Of a stretch of 11,617 nt of DNA, positions 1-8,025 are shown one piece after another. Numbering within the stretch: position 1 is the first letter of the stretch; each line of letters begins with the position of its first letter. The translations under genes and the position numbers were made by a program. The notes below the pieces were generated by a model. It searched no databases. It was not told the DNA's origin and saw only the letters and a program-made list of their open reading frames with translations. This DNA comes from Euperipatoides rowelli. Taxonomy: Eukaryota > Onychophora > Udeonychophora > Euonychophora > Peripatopsidae. Location of the stretch: assembly GCA_003024985.2 (NCBI GenBank), contig PXIH01S0007693.1. One strand, given 5' to 3'.

Positions 1-1201
1 ATTACAATGACTTCCCCGGCTTCATTTTCTTAATGTAGCTAATAGGAAAGTGCACCTCCACTTCCATTCCCTTGTAATCTCTAGTATTATTTTTATGCAC
101 CTCCAATATAATAACTATGCTGCAAATTTATTTGCATTGCAATTATATTTTTTGGAATTTGACAATTTAGCCAATCAAAAACCTTCTTAATTACAGAAAG
201 AATCTGACTCGGGTGGATCTTTATTTAAAAAAAAAAAAAAAAACAGCATAAAAAACGTGTGAAGCGGTAGAAATAGTTTGAAGCGGACGGTCCCCAGAAA
301 CGAGATTCAAACTTTTAGTGCCATTAGGTGTTGCTAACTCAGTCTTAATGATTTCCAATTATAACATTATGGACTTTCATACAATTTGAATAATCATGAA
401 ATGTGTTGAAATTTGATTTTCAAGTTTCACATAAAAATCAGTAGATACTGATAGCATATGGCTATTAATTTTCAATTTTAAAATGACATTTAGGATTTTG
501 CAATGTTCACAATTAATACAGCCATATAACTAAATGACTAGATTCTCAAGTTTTAAATACAAATCAAAAGGTGTCATTCACTCATCAAAACAAGACATGA
601 TATACAGTATAATACTCCTAATAAAATAGTCCATATTTTGAACATTAAGTTTATTTATTAAAGTGATGGTGAGTAATTTATAATGTTGATAACAAAAAAA
701 ATTCTAAATGGAATGATTGGAAATAAGATGGCACTGGAGACTGAAATCTTTTTTGGTAAATAAAAGTATGGTTTAATTCCAAAATCTGGAAATAACAGTA
801 AACAGCAGCATGCTAACTATACCATTGGCATAAAACATGAGTTCCGCTACAAAATAAATACTACAGGCAAAATCGAGAGAGTGGTCAAACTACTGCGTAA
901 CTGTACCATTCTTAAAATACCAAACAATGCACATGCATGCAAAATAAAATATACTGTATTAGCATTGATTCACGCTTGCAAAGGAAGTTATTTATTTCTC
1001 ACATTGTTTATTTATCAGATTATGAATGCAGCATTTATTATAAAAATAACAAATGTCGCATTAACTAAGTAACCACATGTGAATGTAAATCAGTTCTTCC
1101 CATAGCGAATCAATCAAATAAATTATAAAGAATAATAAATTAAGATTCGTTACATTACTTAAAGAAAAACAAGACAGAATCACTGACAAGTTTCACCTTA
1201 C
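1..1201. other. AT-rich intron, no gene recognised
   Basis: This stretch lies downstream of the last exon on the minus strand and is probably intron. It has an A17 run at 227-243, a short inverted repeat (456-470 with 511-527) and scattered A/T runs. The longest open frame, 63 codons on the plus strand ending at 1072, has random composition with no start context, splice or domain signal, and I do not regard it as a gene. Confidence 0.6.
456..527. repeat. Imperfect inverted repeat, 15-bp arms
   Basis: The left arm atatggctattaatt (456-470) pairs with the right arm aattaatacagccatat (511-527). All 15 bases pair, with a two-base bulge (ca) in the right arm and a loop of about 40 bases. It could be a remnant of a small foldback element or chance in AT-rich DNA. 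No function is implied. Confidence 0.5.
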
Positions 1202-1519
1202 CTGATAATCATCGAGATGAGAGTTGATATTTTCAAAATCGATTCCATCAGAGTCAGGTAGGAAATTCTGACCAGCGGTCTCCAACCAAACAATCACTTT
1301 TTCTGCTACTTCATCATACTTGCTTCTGGTTTCCAAAGCTGAAGTTAGGTAAGTGTCCCGATCCTGTAATTCGGACACAATATCAGTCTGCAGAGCAATG
1401 ACTTCACTCATTTTCTGGTGAATAGTTTCTGGTAATGTTTCCTGACTGGATTCCTGTTTGATTAGTTCTTGAAGAGCTGTGATGTTTTGCAAGTAATTAG
1501 TGATATCCGTAGATAATAC
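1202..1519 (-). CDS. Internal exon 4 of the spectrin-repeat protein, one full repeat
   Basis: Exon of 318 nt (106 codons, exactly one canonical spectrin repeat), phase 0 at both ends. The acceptor is TTTTTCAATTAG|GTA and the donor is CAG|GTAAGG. The peptide begins VLSTDITNYLQNITALQELI, continues through a Gln/Glu-rich helix to Trp78 in EKVIVWLETAGQNF, and ends ENINSHLDDYQ. Joined to the previous exon it reads KKELDIHM-VLSTDITNYL, a natural repeat-to-repeat helix. The TTG at 1490-1492 can look like a start, but coding runs nine codons further upstream to the splice site. Nothing in the 1201 bases to the left continues the repeat, so the next exon lies beyond the window edge. Confidence 0.87.
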
Positions 1520-2326
1520 CTAATTGAAAAACAAAAAAATGTTTAAAATATATTGCACTTTATTTTAAACAAAAACAAAAAATTACCATGACAGCTAATC
1601 TTTATAGTTGAGAAAAGATTTTCCTCTTTGAATACTATTATTATCCTTTGCTATATGTTAATTTATTTTCAATTTGAAAATAAGACAAATTCTCAAACTA
1701 TTGTCCTGAAATTGAATATATTCAGTATGACTGTTGATGGTTTGAAACTTCCTACTAAAGGGTTTCAGTCTTGTTCAATTCAGAACCTTTTTATTTTTAA
1801 ATTCTTGTTCAATGCCAAAAACTAATTTAAAATGACTATTAATAGCACCGTTACTACCCAACATATTACTTTTCATTAAACACTCATACTACAACTGACT
1901 TTTTCTCAAATCTTTCTGTTCTTGATATTGATACTAACATGATACATTTCAATATAACAAATTTTTATTAGCTGTAATTTATATTTTATGATGTTGTTCA
2001 CAATGATTCATTCGTGCAGGGATTACGCTAACTATTTTTATTCTCATCTAAATTAATTTAATGTACTACAGCTTTTTTGTTTGGCGTAAACCATTTTTTT
2101 TTGTCTTAATGGTATGACTAGTTTTTTTACAATTTGTATAATAAAACATAGTACTACTTTAAAGTGACTTTACAGATTTCCTCAATTTGGTATCCAAGTC
2201 ATCTAATAGGTAAAAGAAGTATTAATGAGTGACTAAAGGTCAAATCATAATTAATAATACCACCTAATGATGAACTAATTCAATTACTGTAAAATATTAC
2301 AGTTAATAAAAAAAAAGTTACATTAC
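1520..2326 (-). other. Intron between exons 3 and 4 of the spectrin-repeat gene
   Basis: Phase-0 intron of 807 bp, from donor ATG|GTAATG at 2326 to acceptor CAATTAG at 1520. It is AT-rich with T and A runs. A 65-codon plus-strand frame around 1628-1825 has no coding character. No repeat family was recognised. Confidence 0.8.
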
Positions 2327-2653
2327 CATGTGAATATCCAATTCTTTCTTAACTGCAGTGGCGTCTCTGGTTAACAATGGGCGTATTTTCACGACAGCTT
2401 CTTTCTTCTGCAGCCAGTCCAAAATGTTATCTACTTGTTGCTCAAGTTTATGTTGTTCAGCGACTGTAGTTTCACATTCAGCTTTCTTTTTCTCCAAAGT
2501 ACGGCGTAAATTTCCTAATTTGGTTTTAAGACTTTGAATTTGATCTGTAACAGCATTACGATCCACTGTGGCTCCTTCAAGTCCAATCTGTTGCCCTTTA
2601 TCAGACAACATTGTCAGAGAGGATTCCTTTAGCTGGATATTGGAGATCAGCAT
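2327..2653 (-). CDS. Internal exon 3 of the spectrin-repeat protein, one full repeat
   Basis: Exon of 327 nt (109 codons), phase 0 at both ends. The acceptor is a long T tract ending TTTTCAG|ATG and the donor is ATG|GTAATG. This is the clearest spectrin-type segment: DKGQQIG near residues 19-24, a long basic-acidic helix (NLRRTLEKKKAECETT, residues 48-63), then the helix-A signature NILDWLQKKEAVV with Trp80, followed by RPLLTRDATAVKKELDIHM. The pattern of a Trp-Leu pair, a downstream Arg-Pro-Leu turn and a helix ending in an EL..H-like segment is familiar from nesprin, spectraplakin and dystrophin rods. Its Trp lies 107 residues before Trp78 of the next exon. The ATG at the exon start is not a likely initiation codon, because a consensus acceptor immediately precedes it and the repeat register continues upstream. 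Confidence 0.88.
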
Positions 2654-3403
2654 CTGAAAAAAAAAAAGCAAATATACAGTATATACTTTTTTTATATTTT
2701 AAATGACAAATAAGAATGAAATTAATTTCAAGAACTTGAAGGTTAATTCCAAGGATAAAAAAGAAAAATTGAAAATATGAAGTGTAATCCTTTTATTGTC
2801 AATTAAAGAAGTAATGATGAAGTATTCATCGATGAAAAATAAGTGGGTTAAAGTGTGCAAGAAAAAAAAGTTATCTGGATCACAGATTGTAGCCTAGAAT
2901 TGACTTGGACATTTTTTTATGGTACACTTAACCCAGTATTTTTTTTTTTTTTTAAGTACCGGTACTTAAAAAAAATCTGAACCCACAGATTATAAATTTG
3001 GAATTGGGGAATGAAGAAAAAATTGATTGGGCAATCAATTTATGTTGTCTGTCATAAGTTGAGCCCAGTTCCATAGTGTTACAAAAGTCTAGACACTGCC
3101 TCAAGCGGTTAAATTCATAAAATAATAAATAATAAAAAAAGATCAACTTTATTTTCAATTATCACAAGTTTTAATGACATCAGTCAAGGTACACACATTT
3201 TTTTTTATAGATTAAATATTATAATATTTTTCATATTAACAGGGAACTTAAATGATATACAGTATACATCTTTTAGTGAAGAAATTTTTTAAAATTACGG
3301 TCCCAAAAAACTACATTGATAACAAATTTGTATCAGAATCATAGTTTTTATCATCAACAACATAATGGGTATTTCTAAATAATAAAAAAAATATTATTCT
3401 AAC
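2654..3403 (-). other. Intron between exons 2 and 3 of the spectrin-repeat gene
   Basis: Phase-0 intron of 750 bp, from donor AAG|GTTAGA at 3403 to a T-rich acceptor ending CAG at 2654. It contains the perfect palindrome at 2946-2975 and an imperfect foldback around it (gggttaaagtgt near 2846 against acacttaaccc near 2924-2934). A minus-strand open frame at 2952-3158 looks random. Confidence 0.8.
2946..2975. repeat. Perfect 30-bp palindrome
   Basis: The sequence is T8, then aagtaccggtactt, then A8, symmetric about 2960/2961 with no loop and no mismatch. It sits at the end of a 15-base T run (2939-2953). A zero-spacer palindrome of this size can extrude a cruciform and is often unstable when cloned. 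Confidence 0.9.
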
Positions 3404-3706
3404 CTTGTACTTGTTCAACTTTTCTTCTGTTGTATCTATTGTTTGATCTACATCTGCTAGTCGACTCTCGCATTCGGAAATTAAAGTAGAAATCTCAGTT
3501 ACGATCGTCAGAAATTGAGTTCGTAAAGTCAGAGACTGACGCAGTTTGACAATTTGTTGTTTAATCTGACTTGTCAGCTGCTGATGCAGACTGGACAATT
3601 GACTCAACTCTTCGGTCATTGTCTGAGATGCTGACTTTAGTTCCAATTTGAATTCTTCCAGTTTATCGAGAGACAATCGATACCGTGAGAAGCGTTCCTG
3701 AAGCTC
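3404..3706 (-). CDS. Internal exon 2 of the spectrin-repeat protein, about one repeat
   Basis: Exon of 303 nt (101 codons), phase 0 at both ends, with acceptor TTTCTTTGCAG|GAG and donor AAG|GTTAGA. The peptide starts ELQERFSRYRLSLDKLEEFK and ends TTEEKLNKYK. It is almost wholly helical and rich in Leu, Gln, Glu and Ser, with no membrane segment or catalytic motif. The position matching the conserved helix-A tryptophan of spectrin repeats is Leu75 (in ISTLISECES), 106 residues before Trp80 of the next exon. That spacing is the normal spectrin repeat length and supports direct joining to the exon at 2327-2653. Such repeats act as elastic rods and spacers linking actin, the nuclear envelope or membrane complexes; which of these applies here cannot be read from this fragment. 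Confidence 0.85.
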
Positions 3707-4026
3707 CTGCAAAGAAATTATTAAAGCAGAATTTTACAATCAAAATTACAATATAGTGGCTCAGGACAAAAATGGCAGATCCCATCAAGTAACATTTTGA
3801 ATAAATCAAGTTTTAAATTTGTAATATGTCATTAATTCACACAGAAAAAAAATTACAGGATTATTTTAATTAAAAATGACTTCCCAATTCCTTAAAAATT
3901 ACATATATGTCCAATACCTGAAAGTAAGGTTTTGCTGGGCTAGTCATAACCTTTCTTATAGAACTTCCCTCCCCCATATTTGCTCTATTCAATCTTAAGA
4001 AAGCTTATGTATTTTGAGAATCTGAT

Positions 4027-4093
4027 TTACGTCAGACTGATTTATTCTGGGATCTGCGCGGCTACTTAGCCCCAAAATCAGCTTTCATTAAAA
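4027..4093 (+). promoter_or_regulatory. Possible CpG-clustered promoter or 5' UTR with a CRE-like site
   Basis: CpG dinucleotides are clustered here and in the following 70 bases (ttacgtca, tgcgcgg, acgtgggcg, tccgat, cctcgt), while the surrounding intron is CpG-poor. The sequence ttacgtca near 4027-4035 matches a full variant of the cAMP-response element (TGACGTAA on the other strand). The patch lies just upstream of an ATG at 4094. No TATA box is obvious. This is suggestive only. Confidence 0.3.
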
Positions 4094-4149
4094 ATGGCAG
4101 AAACGTGGGCGAATACAGTCACTCAAGATCCGATAGTAAACCTACTGAG
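4094..4149 (+). CDS. Candidate first exon of a nested plus-strand gene
   Basis: The ATG at 4094 opens a frame reading MAETWANTVTQDPIVNLL, followed by the two bases AG and a consensus-like donor AG|GTGGGT at 4150, so the exon would end in phase 2. The context (aaaaATGG) is good for initiation. The peptide has a balanced, protein-like composition rather than AT-rich translation noise, and it follows directly after a CpG cluster. Unspliced, the frame stops within six codons (RWVPCF then stop). I do not recognise the protein and could not find a convincing next exon. A relic of a mobile-element gene, or chance, are alternatives. Confidence 0.3.
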
Positions 4150-4715
4150 GTGGGTGCCCTGTTTTTAATTTGCCTACCTCGTAAAGTTATACATATACAT
4201 CATTTCCAATGTTTATGCATCCTTTACATAGGTAACCCTTTTATAAACTAGGCCATAATAGATCATATTTATAACTTACACTATGCACCCTGCATTAGCA
4301 GTACACCAATCTACCAAATTATAAATATGATTTCTAACTTGAAAATATCTTTACTGCTTCCATAGTTCATGCACAGGGGATTCGGCGCCTGAAACACCCA
4401 AGTGTCCATACATGAACTCTCACAGACCAAAAAGATGTTCTAGGGAGAATTATCGAATATACATTATATCCCAATACTAGCCTATATTTACACTTACATG
4501 CAAATAGCACAAATTAGCAAATACTAATTTAAGTACTATACATAAATAAAGACTATCCCTGAAATATAATATATATTGAATAGATGGCTGATTGTGCCAA
4601 CTTATATGATTAACTCTCAAGAAGGGAGATAAAGGTGAGCTAACTAAAACCTATTTAAAATCTAGCCCAGACCAGCTGACAAATAGTTAAGAGGAGAAAG
4701 GGGGAGTAACCCTTT

Positions 4716-4752
4716 TTTGTACCTGTGCCCGATAGAAAAGCACAGGTACAAA
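4716..4752. repeat. Perfect hairpin: 13-bp stem, 11-base loop
   Basis: The arm tttgtacctgtgc (4716-4728) and the arm gcacaggtacaaa (4740-4752) are exact reverse complements around the loop ccgatagaaaa. The surrounding bases (aaccctttttt on the left, aaaccctg on the right) are more G/C-rich than the intron. The structure may be part of a foldback or tRNA-like element, as ggtacaaaccc loosely resembles a pol III B box, but no matching A box was secure. Confidence 0.75.
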
Positions 4753-5315
4753 CCCTGTCTGACGATCGCTAAGGTGGCTATCTGAAAAAAAAATGATTAA
4801 TATTATTTGCCATTTCAGCATTTAAACCTACCAACACACAAAAGCGTGTTTAATTAGCAAACATTCATATTTAATTGCTTAAAAAATAGTTTGCACAACA
4901 AATTCCTTTCCCAATAAAAGTTTACAAAGATAAATCCCTTTTACAATTAAAGTTTAAGCTTGTGGCCAAAATACGCTGCAAAGGGAATAGAAAACCAGAG
5001 GGAGGTTGGGGGGAAGCATAGCTAAAGGGGGCAAAATATGGGGTGGGGTGAAAACAAGAGTTCTTAGCAAATATAGTCTATTTGGAAAAAGTCTTACTGT
5101 TACTGGAAATGTTTACAAGGGCTGATATAAGGGTTCAGTTTGTCCGATCCAAAATGTCACAGAATTGAAGTTATTGTGTGGGATTAAAATTAGTGCTATG
5201 TGGTTAAACTGGGTGATCCTTGGATAAACCACATGATTAATCTGGAGACTGCTATTGGTATTTATTTGTAGATGGATGGTTGATCTAAGTTCTCCCACTA
5301 TCTGCTCGGATGTCA

Positions 5316-5513
5316 TTCCATTACTTCTAGGTTTTCCATTCTCTTCTCGATCTTCTTAAATTTTCAATTTTGAACTGGTAGTTTTAAACTTAAGATCTGG
5401 TCGTATTCTGCCTCGATTATTCTTCAGCATGCTTTTATATTCCATAGTTGCCATCTGCGTTTTCTTAATTGTTTATTATTTTCTGATAGTTTGTTTACTA
5501 TTGTGTCATCTGC
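5316..5513 (-). pseudogene. Decayed coding trace, unknown protein
   Basis: Read on the minus strand from 5513, one frame gives 29 open codons (ADDTIVNKLSENN, then KQLRKRRWQLWNIKAC), a TGA at 5424-5426, 19 open codons (RIIEAEYDQILSLKLPVQN), a TGA at 5364-5366, 16 open codons (KFKKIEKRMENLEVME) and a TGA at 5313-5315. The K/E/R-rich, amphipathic composition is unlike translated intron. All three stops are TGA, as expected if CGA arginine codons mutated at CpG. A shift of one base at the left end leads into a further 67-codon frame (MTSEQIVGELRSTIHL...) at 5113-5316. It may be an old mobile-element protein; no family was recognised. Confidence 0.3.
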
Positions 5514-5523
5514 TAATATTCAG

Positions 5524-5559
5524 ATGAAGAAGACATCATCCTTGTGGGAGCGCCACCAG
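5524..5559 (+). CDS. Candidate 36-nt plus-strand exon
   Basis: The segment is preceded by ctgctaatattcag and followed by a strong donor, CACCAG|GTGAGAAG. Two frames are open: MKKTSSLWERHQ (phase 0) and one reading DEEDIILVGAPPG (entering at codon position 2). The second looks more protein-like and, spliced to 5735, would end immediately with GGA TGA. The first continues openly into the next candidate exon. It is short and unsupported by homology, so it may be chance or part of the same nested unit as the 4094 frame. Confidence 0.2.
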
Positions 5560-5734
5560 GTGAGAAGGGTAGTAAGTAATTATTATGATATTTCCTCTCA
5601 GAATTAGCTGTAATCTTAGTCATGGTTAACCACATAGATAAATGAAGTTTTATAGTTTATTTAAGTATATTTTGCTTCATTATTTCATATATAACTGTAA
5701 TTTTTCATTTATATTTACTTTTTTATCTTTTCAG

Positions 5735-5867
5735 GATGAGGGATGCAGATTGTCTATGCGGAAGGGCCAGAAGGGAAAGAGGGGGGGGGGGGGTGACTAT
5801 GCTGCAAGAAGACATAAGGCAAATGGAGAAAACAATAAAAATTCATACATTACATTTTAAACCATAA
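5735..5867 (+). CDS. Candidate terminal plus-strand exon with a G13 run
   Basis: A textbook acceptor (tttttatcttttcag) ends at 5734 and two frames then stay open to a stop. One reads DEGCRLSMRKGQKGKR, then Gly, ending YITF at 5860. The other starts at an ATG at 5736, reads MRDADCLCGRARRER, runs through Gly, and continues VTMLQEDIRQMEKTIKIHT to the TAA at 5865-5867. A polyadenylation hexamer AATAAA overlaps that stop at 5866-5871. The G13 tract (5781-5793) is prone to length error and could hide the true frame. The product is unknown and a real transcript is not established. Confidence 0.25.
5781..5793 (+). repeat. Poly-G tract, 13 bases
   Basis: An uninterrupted G13 follows a purine-rich stretch (gaagggccagaagggaaaga). 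It is the longest G run in an otherwise AT-rich window and lies inside the candidate exon, where a one-base length change alters the frame. Confidence 0.95.
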
Positions 5868-6251
5868 TAAAATATAAAATTAATAGTAGCTTGTAGAGCA
5901 AAGGTACTGAAATTAGGAATAAATCAAAATGATTTATTCTGTTATTTATCAATTTATATTGACAAATGACATATAGATGTCAATAAATGGAAGTATATGA
6001 AATTAGAGAAATCATAAATTTTAAGGGTGATTGGGATATGCAGTTTTAATCCTGAACAACTCAATTATATAAAACTATTATACAATATATTTTGTAATAA
6101 TAAAAAAATCCTGATTAATTTTTGCAATGATTACGAACTTCATGATCAATCTTTTTTTTTTTTACATCTAAATTTCGGTGACAAGATAGGAATGTGAAAT
6201 ATTACAGATTAGAAGTAATTTGGCTATTTCTAAGTATGACATCAAACTCAC
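5868..6251. other. AT-rich remainder of intron 1
   Basis: It contains the A/T-rich tail after the possible poly(A) signal at 5866-5871, then featureless AT-rich sequence up to the donor at 6251. No gene or repeat was seen. Confidence 0.6.
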
Positions 6252-6438
6252 CTGCGCTTTTCTCAACATTTGTTCTGCATCGCCCACTTGCCATCCAATA
6301 GGCTGATGCAAATTTTTCATTTCCATTTGTAAAGACTGCAAAGTTTTCTTACACTCGTTGAAACGTTTTTCAAACTCTTTATTTTCATGTAAAGCCTTTT
6401 CTAAGAGGTGAATTCTTGCTACAATTACATTGACAAGT
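6252..6438 (-). CDS. Internal exon 1 (in window) of a giant spectrin-repeat protein
   Basis: First of four exons read right to left on the minus strand; 187 nt, giving one completing base plus 62 codons. The acceptor at the right end has a long pyrimidine tract ending TTGTTTAG, and the donor at the left end is CAG|GTGAGT, close to ideal. The exon enters at codon position 3 (phase 2 intron upstream) and leaves in phase 0. The peptide is a charged amphipathic helix (LLEKALHENKEFEKRFNECK, residues 11-30), then a helix-breaking segment around HQPIGW (residues 44-49) and a new helix start, DAEQMLRKAQ. This helix-loop-helix pattern is typical of spectrin repeats in nesprins, spectraplakins and dystrophin. 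The frame stays open rightwards past the acceptor as FFFLLLF, which is translated pyrimidine tract and not protein. The upstream exon is not in the window, so the preceding intron is at least 5.2 kb. Family membership is inferred from pattern only. Confidence 0.8.
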
Positions 6439-7167
6439 CTAAACAACAAAAGAAAAAAAAAATGTTCTAGTAAAAAAAAAAGTATAAATAAAAAGGGTGA
6501 AGTCTCTTGCAATGAATGAATAATAAACTAAATGCAGAAATAGTGATATACTATACGCCACATGCAGTATATTTACGATTGATATTGCTGCACATTTTCT
6601 TTATTAGGAATTTTTTAATTCTGACTATGTGAGAACGATTTTTCTTGATTTTTAATTATTTTATAAAAAATAATAAGCCTAAATCACTAATAATTATTTT
6701 CTTAATAAAACTACTAATAATGAGCATTTTTTGTGTGGCTCCACTTTTCCATAGGCAAATATTTTTTATTGCTTTATGAAATTATAAACGATTTAAAAAA
6801 ATTGTTGAAATCCTGGAGATTGTGCACAAAGGCTAGATTATGATGAATGGTAGAAAATAATGAATGACAATTACAAAAAATTTATTTACCTATTTTTTCT
6901 AATATCTAAACTACATTATATTATATAGGACATTGATAAATCTATTTATGAAATACATAATGCAACATTATATAAAGTTTATTAATCCATTTGCACTGGA
7001 ATTAAGTTGTGGAGAAAATTTGTATTGTTAAATTAACAATTTAAGTATGAAGCCAATCTTAAATTCTTTGTAAATAAAAGTCTAAAAAAAGCTACTTGCT
7101 TCATAACAGCCTCCCATTCAATAAAAATTCAAAGTTGTCAATCTCCCATGTTGTGACAAAAACATGT
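6439..7167 (-). other. AT-rich intron between exon 1 and the satellite array
   Basis: It begins at the acceptor of exon 1, whose pyrimidine tract includes two long T runs on the minus strand. The rest has strong A/T bias, no open frame of note and no splice pair that continues the spectrin register. The array starts abruptly at about 7168, after aaaacatgt, with no flanking inverted repeat that I can see. Confidence 0.65.
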
Positions 7168-7713
7168 GAATTGCTGTGGCTTCCATAATGATCAATCTAA
7201 TAATGGATTTACATATTGTGGTTCTCTTCATTTTATCTTTGCAATAAAGAATTGCCATAGCTTCAATAATAATCAATATACTAATGGATTGACATATCGT
7301 GGTTCTCATTTCATCTTTGCAATAAAGAATTGCTGTGGCTTCCATGATAATCAATATACTAATTGATAGAAATGTTGTGGTTCTCATTTTATCTTTGCAA
7401 AAAATAATTGCTATGGCTTTCATAATAGTCAATCTACTAATGGATGGATATGTTGTGGTTCTCATTTTATCTTTGCAATCAAGAATTGCTATGGCTTCCA
7501 TAATGGTCAGTCTACTAATGGATTGACATTGTGGTTCTCCTCATTTTATCTTTGCAATAAATAATTGTTGTGGCTTCCATATATCAATCTACTAATGGAT
7601 CGACATATTGTGGTTCTCCTCAGTTTATATTTGCAAGAAAGAATGGCTGTGGCTTTCATAATGGCAATCAACTAATGGATTGACATATTGTGGTTCTTTA
7701 TCTTTGCAATAAA

Positions 7714-8025
7714 GAATTGTTGTGGCTTCCATAATGGTCAATCTACTAATGGATTGACATATTGTGGTCCTCATTTTATCTTTGCAATAAAGAATTGCTG
7801 TGGCTTCCATAATAATCAATATAGTAATGTTTAGAAATGTTGCGGTTCTGATTTTATCTTTGCAATAAAAAATTGTTGTGGCTTCCATAATGGTCAATCT
7901 ACTAATGGATTGACATATTGTGGTCCTCATTTTATCTCTGCAATAAAGAATTGCTGTGGCTTCCATAATAATCAATATAGTGATGTATAGAAATGTTGTG
8001 GTTCTGATTTTATCTTTGCAATAAA
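7714..8025. repeat. Duplicated dimer (2 x 156 bp) inside the array
   Basis: Units at 7714-7869 form a two-unit block that recurs at 7870-8025. By eye the two blocks differ at about 5 of 156 positions (two in the first unit, three in the second), whereas neighbouring units within a block differ far more. This is higher-order repeat structure. Confidence 0.85.

Larger units (their letters stand above)
3707..6251 (-). other. Large intron 1 (2.5 kb), compositionally mixed
   Basis: Intron between the exons at 6252-6438 and 3404-3706, phase 0, with donor CAG|GTGAGT at 6251 and acceptor TTTGCAG at 3707. Unlike the other introns it has patches richer in G/C, notably 4020-4160 and 4680-5060, the latter with several runs of four to seven G. 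It also contains a hairpin, a decayed coding trace on the minus strand and splice-like signals on the plus strand. Together these suggest an inserted element or a nested gene, listed separately. Confidence 0.7.

Noticed and set aside
2952-3158. 68-codon minus-strand frame in the intron
   Set aside because: It overlaps the palindrome and T run, does not fit the spectrin register, and adjacent exons already join without it.
4364-4480. Alternative next exon after cttccatag at about 4364, in phase with the 4094 frame
   Set aside because: It stays open for over 30 codons (SSCTGDSAPETPKCPYMN...), but there is no convincing donor and it ends at a TAG; not strong enough to annotate.
4569-4636. Possible second exon of the 4094 frame (acceptor ttgaatag, peptide WLIVPTYMINSQEGR, donor AAAG|GTGAGC)
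   Set aside because: It is in phase with the first candidate exon but meets a TAA before its donor, and the acceptor has a poor pyrimidine tract.
4718-4760. tRNA gene or tRNA-derived SINE
   Set aside because: ggtacaaaccc loosely resembles a pol III B box, but no cloverleaf and no secure A box could be drawn.
5490-5513. ADDT in the minus-strand decayed frame as a reverse transcriptase YADD motif
   Set aside because: The residue before it is not the expected Tyr or Phe, the following sequence is strongly basic instead of hydrophobic, and no other reverse transcriptase motif was found nearby.
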